DNA of 64,000 nucleotides from an uncultured Lamprocystis sp. (GTDB taxonomy: Bacteria; Pseudomonadota; Gammaproteobacteria; Chromatiales; Chromatiaceae). Made by a program: the position numbers and the translations under genes. The DNA is taken from assembly GCF_903933125.1 (NCBI RefSeq), contig NZ_CAIZIZ010000310.1, forward strand, positions 1 to 64,000, read 5' to 3'. The notes under the pieces are model-generated. The model was not told where the DNA came from, searched no databases, and worked only from the letters and a program-made list of their open reading frames with translations. Positions within the stretch are counted from its first letter, which is position 1. Every line of letters starts with the position of its first letter. Below are positions 57,795 through 64,000 of this stretch, piece by piece.

Positions 57795-60130
57795 GGCGAG
57801 CTGGCAGTGTCGCGGTCACGCTCTGGCTGGTGTTGCTATCGGCGTGTCTGTGGATGGTGATGCGGACGCATTACACGGCCGACTTGTCCGCCTTTTTGCC
57901 GCGAACCCCGACCCAGGAACAGCAACTACTCATCGATCAACTGAAATCCGGCATCGCATCCCGTCTGATTTTGATCGGCATTGAGGGGGGCGACCAAGCC
58001 GGTCGGGCGCGTGTGTCGCGCGATCTGGCCGCTCGCCTTCGCGCTGACTCCCAATTTCTGCACATTGCCAACGGTGAGTTCCTGGGCCTTGAGCGTGATA
58101 CCCAAGTCTTGCTGGAGAACCGCTATCTGTTGAGCCCGGCAATGAATGCCGATCGTTTCACGGTGGCCGGCCTGCGCCAGGGCGTCGCGGACCACATCGA
58201 CCTGCTTGCCTCCTCGGGCGGGCTGCTCAGCAAGGGATTGCTGCCGCGCGACCCCACCGGTGAGTTCATGCAGTTGCTGGATGCCATGGCAAGCGGTCAG
58301 CGACCGCAAACAGTCGACGGCGTCTGGTTTTCGCGCGACGGTCAGCGGGCCCTGCTCCTGGCCCGCACCCGTGCCGAAGGGGCGGACACGAACGGGCAGT
58401 CCATGGCGGTCGAGGCCGTCCGTAGCGCCTTTGCGACGGTGTCACCGCCGCCAGGCATGTCGCTGGCGCTGACCGGCCCCGGCCCCTTCTCGGTGACGGC
58501 ACGCGCCACCATCAAACGCGACGTGCTCGCGCTCTCCGGTGTCGGCAGCCTGATCATTATCAGCCTGCTGCTCCTGGTCTACCGTTCGCCCATCGCGTTG
58601 CTGCTGGGCATGTTGCCGGTACTGTCAGGCGCGGTGGCCGGCATCGCGGCGGTGAGTCTCGCATTTGGCATGGTGCATGGGATCACGCTCGGTTTTGGCA
58701 TCGCGCTCATCGGCGAGGCGGTGGACTATTCCACCTACCTCCTCATTCAGTCCGAACAGACGAACAGCACAACCAGCAAGACCCGGAGCCACTGGAACGC
58801 GGCCTTCTGGCCGACAATCCGCATCGGCGTGCTGACCTCCGTCATCGGCTTTGCCTCACTGCTCGCTTCCAGCTTCCCCGGCCTTTCCCAACTGGGCCTT
58901 TTTTCGATCACCGGCCTGGTCACCGCCGCCCTGGTGACCCGCTTCGTCCTGCCGACCCTGCTGCCTCGTGACCTGCGCGTGCGCGATCTCACGGCCGCAG
59001 GCCGCCACCTGCAGGTCTGGGTTGAATGGGCTGGCCGGTTGCGCGGACCTGTCCTGGTCTTGTTCATTGCCGCCTGTAGCGTGCTGCTGGCGAAGCATGA
59101 CGACCTGTGGAACCGGGAGTTGGCGGCCTTGAACCCGGTGTCTGATGCCGACCAGGCCCTCGACATGGCGATGCGCGCCGACCTGGGCGCCCCGGACGTG
59201 CGCTATCTGGTCGTCGTGACCGCAAACGATCGCGAGACGGCGCTCGCCACCAGCGAAGGTGTGGCGAGCGCGCTGCAGCGGCTGGAAGGGGCTGGCACGA
59301 TCACGGGTTTCGAGAGTCCCGCCGCCTATCTGCCCAGCCAGGCGCGCCAGCGCCAGCGCCAGGCCAACCTGCCGCCCGACGCCGAACTGCGTTGGCGGTT
59401 CCAGGCGGCCATTGCCGAACTGCCGCTGAAGGCAGATCGCTTCGATCCGTTTTTTGCGGATGTGGCGAAGGCGCGCGGCCAGGCGCCCTTGACCCCGGAC
59501 GATATCCAGGGAACCGCACTGGCAGAGGGCGTCGATGCCCTGCTGATGCAGTCGGGGGGGCGCTGGACCGCCTTACTACCGCTACGCATCGCGGCCACTG
59601 ACAGCCTCGACCCGCGGGACATGCGACTGATGCTTGCGCAAACCGGCCTGTCAGGGGTCTACTTCATTGATCTTAAAGGCGCGGTCGACCAGCTTTACGA
59701 GGGCTATCTGCACGAGGCCATCCTGTTGTCACTTGCGGGTTTGGCCGCGATCTTCGGCCTGCTCTTCGTTGCCACCCGATCCCCCGGCCGCGTGTTCCGC
59801 ATCGCCGCCCCGCTGGTAGTCGCCGTGGCCGTCACCATCGCCGGCCTGGTGCTGGCCGGTCAGCAACTCACCATCCTGCACTTGGTGGGCATGCTGCTGG
59901 TCGTGGCGATCGGCTCCAACTACGCCCTGTTCTTCGACCAGGGGGCTGTTGAAGGGAGCATGTCGCCGCGCGTCCTGGCGTCCATCCTGGTCGCTGTCGG
60001 CACGACGGTGGCCGGTTTCGGCATTCTGGCCTTTTCCACTGTACCGGTGCTCAGCGCGGTCGGCTGCACGGTCGGTCCGGGCGCGCTGCTCGCCCTGGCG
60101 TTTTCCGCCATCCTGACGCGGCGCACATGA
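57791..60130 (+). CDS. MMPL/RND-family exporter
   Basis: 779 aa with two repeated TM halves (GFGIALIGEAVDYSTYLLIQSEQ...; LLVVAIGSNYALFFDQG). Confidence 0.88.
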   Translation: MRRAGSVAVTLWLVLLSACLWMVMRTHYTADLSAFLPRTPTQEQQLLIDQLKSGIASRLILIGIEGGDQAGRARVSRDLAARLRADSQFLHIANGEFLGLERDTQVLLENRYLLSPAMNADRFTVAGLRQGVADHIDLLASSGGLLSKGLLPRDPTGEFMQLLDAMASGQRPQTVDGVWFSRDGQRALLLARTRAEGADTNGQSMAVEAVRSAFATVSPPPGMSLALTGPGPFSVTARATIKRDVLALSGVGSLIIISLLLLVYRSPIALLLGMLPVLSGAVAGIAAVSLAFGMVHGITLGFGIALIGEAVDYSTYLLIQSEQTNSTTSKTRSHWNAAFWPTIRIGVLTSVIGFASLLASSFPGLSQLGLFSITGLVTAALVTRFVLPTLLPRDLRVRDLTAAGRHLQVWVEWAGRLRGPVLVLFIAACSVLLAKHDDLWNRELAALNPVSDADQALDMAMRADLGAPDVRYLVVVTANDRETALATSEGVASALQRLEGAGTITGFESPAAYLPSQARQRQRQANLPPDAELRWRFQAAIAELPLKADRFDPFFADVAKARGQAPLTPDDIQGTALAEGVDALLMQSGGRWTALLPLRIAATDSLDPRDMRLMLAQTGLSGVYFIDLKGAVDQLYEGYLHEAILLSLAGLAAIFGLLFVATRSPGRVFRIAAPLVVAVAVTIAGLVLAGQQLTILHLVGMLLVVAIGSNYALFFDQGAVEGSMSPRVLASILVAVGTTVAGFGILAFSTVPVLSAVGCTVGPGALLALAFSAILTRRT

Positions 60131-60957
60131 CGGTGCCGCCGCCGGTCCACGCGCCGCGCCATTGGCGCCCCACCCCGCTCTTGCAGGCGACGTTCGCGCT
60201 ACACGCCGGGGCCTTGGGGTTGCTCGCGCTGCAACCGGGGTTGTGGCCCTGGAGTTTGGGTGCCTTGGCCGCCAACCACCTGTCGCTGACCGCGGTCGGC
60301 CTCTGGCCGCGCAGCCGCGGCCTTGGCCCCAACTGGGTGCGACTGCCGCCGACAGCGGCCGGGCAGGTCGCGATCACCATTGATGATGGCCCCGATCCGA
60401 AGGTCACGCCGGCGGTGCTCGACCTGCTCGACCACTTCGACGCCCGTGCCAACTTTTTTTGCATCGGTGCGATGGCGCAACGCTACCCCGACCTGTGCCG
60501 GGAGATCGTTCGCCGGGGTCATGCCGTGGAAAATCACAGCCAGCATCATGATCACCACTTCGCCATCCTCGGGCCGCGCCGGATGGCGCGCGAGATCGCA
60601 GCCGGCCAGGACAGCCTGGCCGCTGTCACCGGCCAGCGGCCCTGTTTCTTTCGGCCCACGGCGGGCCTGCGCAGTCCCTTTCTGGAACCCATCCTGGCCC
60701 GGCATGGCCTCTATCTGGCCAGTTGGACCCGCCGCGGCTACGACACCCGCAACCGGGATGCGGATGACGTGGTCCGTCGCTTAACCCATGATCTCGCCGC
60801 CGGCGACATCCTGCTGCTGCATGACGGCAACGCGGCCCGCACCGCGGCCGGTCAGCCGGTGATCCTGGTCGCGCTGCCCCAGGTGCTGGACAGGGCAGCG
60901 GCCAAAGGCCTCAAAACGGTCACCTTGCGCTCCACCCTGGACAGGCCCCCGCGATGA
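60127..60957 (+). CDS. Polysaccharide deacetylase (NodB-like)
   Basis: ITIDDGPDPKVTPAVLDLLDHFDARANFFCIG...GHAVENHSQHH. Confidence 0.92.
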   Translation: MTVPPPVHAPRHWRPTPLLQATFALHAGALGLLALQPGLWPWSLGALAANHLSLTAVGLWPRSRGLGPNWVRLPPTAAGQVAITIDDGPDPKVTPAVLDLLDHFDARANFFCIGAMAQRYPDLCREIVRRGHAVENHSQHHDHHFAILGPRRMAREIAAGQDSLAAVTGQRPCFFRPTAGLRSPFLEPILARHGLYLASWTRRGYDTRNRDADDVVRRLTHDLAAGDILLLHDGNAARTAAGQPVILVALPQVLDRAAAKGLKTVTLRSTLDRPPR

Positions 60958-61694
60958 CGCTCAGCCCCGAGACCCTGCGCAAACGCCTCATCGACCAGGC
61001 CAGCGGCCCTTACCGGGCGGTCGGACGGTTTCCCTACCATTTCGCGCGCGGTAAGCTCCGCCGCGATCCGGTGTTCGTTGGTCTGTTGAAGCGCGGACTC
61101 TTCCCCGACAACGCCCGCATTCTTGATTTGGGCTGCGGCCAGGGCCTGCTGGCGGCCTGGCTGCTTGCCGCCCGAAAACTGTATGATGCGGGTGAGTGGT
61201 CGGCGGACTGGCCCGCCCCCCCACGGGTAACCAGCCTCCGTGGCATCGATCTCTTGACGACTGATATACAACGCGCCCATCGTGCCTGCGGCCAGTGGGC
61301 CTGCTTCGAAGAAGGTGATATGCGGCATATGGACTTTGGCCAAGCTGACGTCGTGGTCATCATGGATGCTGCGCATTACGTTGATGAGTCGTCGCAGGAC
61401 GACATCCTGCGACGGGTGCGTGCCGCGCTGCCGCCCAATGGCCTGTTGTTGACGCGCGTGGGAGACGCCGGCGGTGGCCTGAGGTTCCAACTGAGCCACT
61501 GGATCGATCGCACGGTGGCCTTGTTCCGCGGCATGGGCCACCTGCGCTTGTATCCGCGCCGCTTGCAGGATTGGATCCAGGCGCTGGAGGCGCTGGGTTT
61601 TCGTGTCGAGACCGCCCCCATGAATGGCCTTCTGCCTTTCGCTAACGTGATGCTGATTGCCCGGTTGGACGAAAGCGCCGGGGTAGGGAGATAA
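60954..61694 (+). CDS. Class I SAM-dependent methyltransferase
   Basis: ARILDLGCGQGLLAAWLLAAR. Confidence 0.85.
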   Translation: MTLSPETLRKRLIDQASGPYRAVGRFPYHFARGKLRRDPVFVGLLKRGLFPDNARILDLGCGQGLLAAWLLAARKLYDAGEWSADWPAPPRVTSLRGIDLLTTDIQRAHRACGQWACFEEGDMRHMDFGQADVVVIMDAAHYVDESSQDDILRRVRAALPPNGLLLTRVGDAGGGLRFQLSHWIDRTVALFRGMGHLRLYPRRLQDWIQALEALGFRVETAPMNGLLPFANVMLIARLDESAGVGR

Positions 61695-61698
61695 GTCA

Positions 61699-62925
61699 GT
61701 GCACGCTCAGACGGCCAATGGATCCCTCATGACGCCGGTGCGCCTTTCCCATTTCACTGCCAGCAGTTGCCTCGGCTGCGGACGCACAGCGACGCTGACG
61801 GCGTTACGTCAGCACCGCGGCGGCCTTGCTCCTTGTCGTTTCGAGACGGTAGACGATCTCGAAACACAAATCGGCGCGGTACCTCAGGTGGACGCTGTCG
61901 CTTTGCCCACCCCCTTGGCCGAGTATGAATGCCGCAACAACCGCCTGGCCTTGCTTGGCCTGCAACAGGACGACTTCAGCGCCGCCGTTGAGGACGCCAT
62001 TGCCCGGTATGGCCCGCGGCGGGTGGGAATCCTGATCGGCACCAGCACTGCCGGCATTCTGCAGACCGAACAGGCTTACCGTCGCCGGGACCCGAACACC
62101 GGCGCTTTGCCGGACGACCTTGTCTATCAGACCACTCACAACACGTATTCGGTCGCAGCGTTCATTCGCTGTTATTTCCGCCTCGCCGGACCGGCGATGG
62201 TCGTCTCCACCGCCTGCTCGTCGAGTGCCAAAGTCTTCGCCTCAGCCGCCCGCATGCTGGCCGCCGGCGTCATCGATGCAGCCATCGTCGGCGGTGTGGA
62301 CTCCCTGTGCCTGACGACGCTGTACGGCTTCAACTCGCTGGAGTTGCTTTCCGCCGAACCCTGCCGACCCTTTGATGTTGACCGCAAGGGCCTCTGTATC
62401 GGCGAGGCCGCGGCCTTTGTCCTGCTGGAGCGGCCGGGTTCCAGCCTCGACGCCGATACGGTGCTGCTGCTGGGCGCCGGCGAGTCCAGTGACGCCTATC
62501 ACATGTCCGCGCCCCATCCCGACGGTCTTGGCGCTCAAATGGCCATGGCCGCGGCGCTCCGCTCGGCGGGCTTGCAGTCGACCGACATTGACTACATCAA
62601 CCTGCACGGTACCGCGACGCCGAGCAACGATGCCGCTGAGGGTAAGGCCGTGGCAGCATTATTCGGCGACCGCACGCCATGCAGTTCAGTCAAGGGCGCG
62701 ACCGGGCATACGTTGGGCGCCGCCGGCGGCTTAGAGGCTGTCATCAGCGCCTTGGCATTGCAAGACGGTTTCCTGCCCGGAGGTATCAATACCCGGCACC
62801 TCGATCCCGCCATTCCCATCCACTATCTGACCGCCAATAGCAATATTGTGCCGTCCAGGGTGATGAGCAATTCCTTCGGATTCGGCGGCACCAATTGCAG
62901 CCTGGTGTTCGGACGTTCAGGCTGA
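61699..62925 (+). CDS. Beta-ketoacyl-ACP synthase (FabF-like)
   Basis: VVSTACSSSAKVFASAARML active site Cys; LHGTATPSNDAAEGKAV; SVKGATGHTLGAAG. Internal ATG at 61729 is an alternative start. Confidence 0.92.
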   Translation: MHAQTANGSLMTPVRLSHFTASSCLGCGRTATLTALRQHRGGLAPCRFETVDDLETQIGAVPQVDAVALPTPLAEYECRNNRLALLGLQQDDFSAAVEDAIARYGPRRVGILIGTSTAGILQTEQAYRRRDPNTGALPDDLVYQTTHNTYSVAAFIRCYFRLAGPAMVVSTACSSSAKVFASAARMLAAGVIDAAIVGGVDSLCLTTLYGFNSLELLSAEPCRPFDVDRKGLCIGEAAAFVLLERPGSSLDADTVLLLGAGESSDAYHMSAPHPDGLGAQMAMAAALRSAGLQSTDIDYINLHGTATPSNDAAEGKAVAALFGDRTPCSSVKGATGHTLGAAGGLEAVISALALQDGFLPGGINTRHLDPAIPIHYLTANSNIVPSRVMSNSFGFGGTNCSLVFGRSG

Positions 62926-62926
62926 C

Positions 62927-63736
62927 ATGGCATCCACCACCACCCTCCGGGGTTGGATCGACGGGATCGGCGTGTTAGGCCCCGGCCTGAACACCTGGGC
63001 GCAGGCGCAGCCGATCCTGGCCGGCGCGGTCGTCTATCAGCCGCAGCCAGTACTCGTGCCGGCCGCGGCGGTGCTTCCCCCACCGGAACGTCGCCGCGTC
63101 GGTCTAGCCGCGAAGGTCGCACTGGCCGTGGCGCAGGAGGCCATCGCCAATGCCCGGCAGGATGCCGCAGCGCTCGCGGCCGTGTTCTCATCGTCCGGAG
63201 CGGATTGCGATAACTGCGATGCCATCTGTCAGGTGCTGGCGTCCGAGGATCGCCACATTTCCCCCACGCGCTTCCACAACTCGGTGCATAACGTCGCGGC
63301 CGGCTATTGGAGCATCGCCTCCGGCGCCATGACCCCAGCCACGGCGCTGTGCGCCTATGACGGCAGCTTCGGGGCCGGTTTGCTGGAGGCACTCACCCAG
63401 GTGGTCGTGGACGGCGTTGGCACCCTGCTGGTGACCTACGAGGTGCCTTATCCAGAGCCGCTGCACGCCAAGCGACCCCTTCCCTCAGCCTTCGGTCTGG
63501 CCTTGGTGTTGATGCCGCAGCCAGGCCCTCACTCCCTGGCGCACATTCAAGTCGACTTGGTCGAGGCACCCGCGGACCGGGTGACACTTGCGCAGCTCGA
63601 GGCTCTGCGCTGCCGGATCCCCTCGGCGCGCGGCCTGCCTCTGTTGCAAGTGCTGGCAGAAGGCCGTGGCGCGCGGGTGATTCTGGAATACCTGGACCCG
63701 CTCAACCTAGCCGTGGATGTCCTGCCATGCCGCTAG
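62927..63736 (+). CDS. Short beta-ketoacyl synthase-like protein (N-terminal domain, chain-length-factor type)
   Basis: SSSGADCDNCDAICQVL...FHNSVHNVAAGYWSIASGAMTPATALCAYDGSFGAGLLEAL. Confidence 0.82.
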   Translation: MASTTTLRGWIDGIGVLGPGLNTWAQAQPILAGAVVYQPQPVLVPAAAVLPPPERRRVGLAAKVALAVAQEAIANARQDAAALAAVFSSSGADCDNCDAICQVLASEDRHISPTRFHNSVHNVAAGYWSIASGAMTPATALCAYDGSFGAGLLEALTQVVVDGVGTLLVTYEVPYPEPLHAKRPLPSAFGLALVLMPQPGPHSLAHIQVDLVEAPADRVTLAQLEALRCRIPSARGLPLLQVLAEGRGARVILEYLDPLNLAVDVLPCR

Positions 63737-64000
63737 ACTCCGCGTGGCTGCGTGCCCATCTCCCCCACCAAGGCACCATGTGCCTGTTGGACCGTATCGA
63801 TACCTGGAACGCCCAGGGGATCCGCTGCACGGCGGTGAGCCATCGCGCCCCACAGAATCCCTTGCGCGCTCACGGCCGCTTGGGAGCCGTCTGCGGCATC
63901 GAATACGCGGTCCAGGCGATGGCTGCCCATGGTGCCCTGCTGGCTGCTCCCGCGGCGCCGCCCCGCGCCGGTTATCTCACCAGCGTGCGCGAGGTTGAAC
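63727..64000 (+). CDS. 3-hydroxyacyl-ACP dehydratase-like protein, truncated by the window edge
   Basis: MPLDSAWLRAHLPHQGTMCLLDRIDTWNAQGIRCTAVSH; ORF open at the edge. Confidence 0.75.
   Translation, partial: MPLDSAWLRAHLPHQGTMCLLDRIDTWNAQGIRCTAVSHRAPQNPLRAHGRLGAVCGIEYAVQAMAAHGALLAAPAAPPRAGYLTSVREVE

Noticed and set aside
1-64000. tRNA, rRNA, CRISPR or prophage structural genes
   Set aside because: None recognised by eye on either strand; a tRNAscan/Infernal run would be needed to exclude small RNAs.

Overview
GC-rich, probably gammaproteobacterial window. About 43 kb (2.4-43.8 kb) carries one-carbon (methanol/formaldehyde/formate) oxidation genes, interrupted by a type I restriction-modification (RM) locus. 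The C1 genes comprise: a tetrahydromethanopterin/methanofuran pathway and cofactor cluster (fae, mtdB, mch, fhcBADC, beta-RFAP synthase, MfnD/E/F-like proteins, three ATP-grasp ligases, a CitG-like protein, a HisA-like protein, a fused PTPS and pabB); an NAD-linked formate dehydrogenase (fdsGBA-fdhD-fdsD); pqqABCDE; and a lanthanide-type methanol dehydrogenase operon (xoxFGJ plus a CXXCW protein). The RM locus has hsdR, a fused hsdM-hsdS and a HEPN-like gene, plus a lone antitoxin with an internally deleted VapC. The right end has LPS/envelope genes (lpxL-like, tamB), a Uma2-family nuclease, a B12-type radical SAM gene split by a 124-bp palindromic MITE-like insertion with an 8-bp target duplication, and an aryl-polyene-type fatty acid/polyketide cluster that runs off the window. 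The less obvious signals are: the MITE insertion, which restores the reading frame exactly when removed; a near-palindromic 18-mer shared by the pqqA upstream region and the pip/xoxF intergenic region; a 12-bp iteron array upstream of an atypical MazF operon; a VapC pseudogene inside the RM operon; a decayed copy of the pterin dehydratase gene between fds and pqq; and a REP/REPIN element inside the xox operon. All family assignments come from reading motifs by eye. No database search was run.
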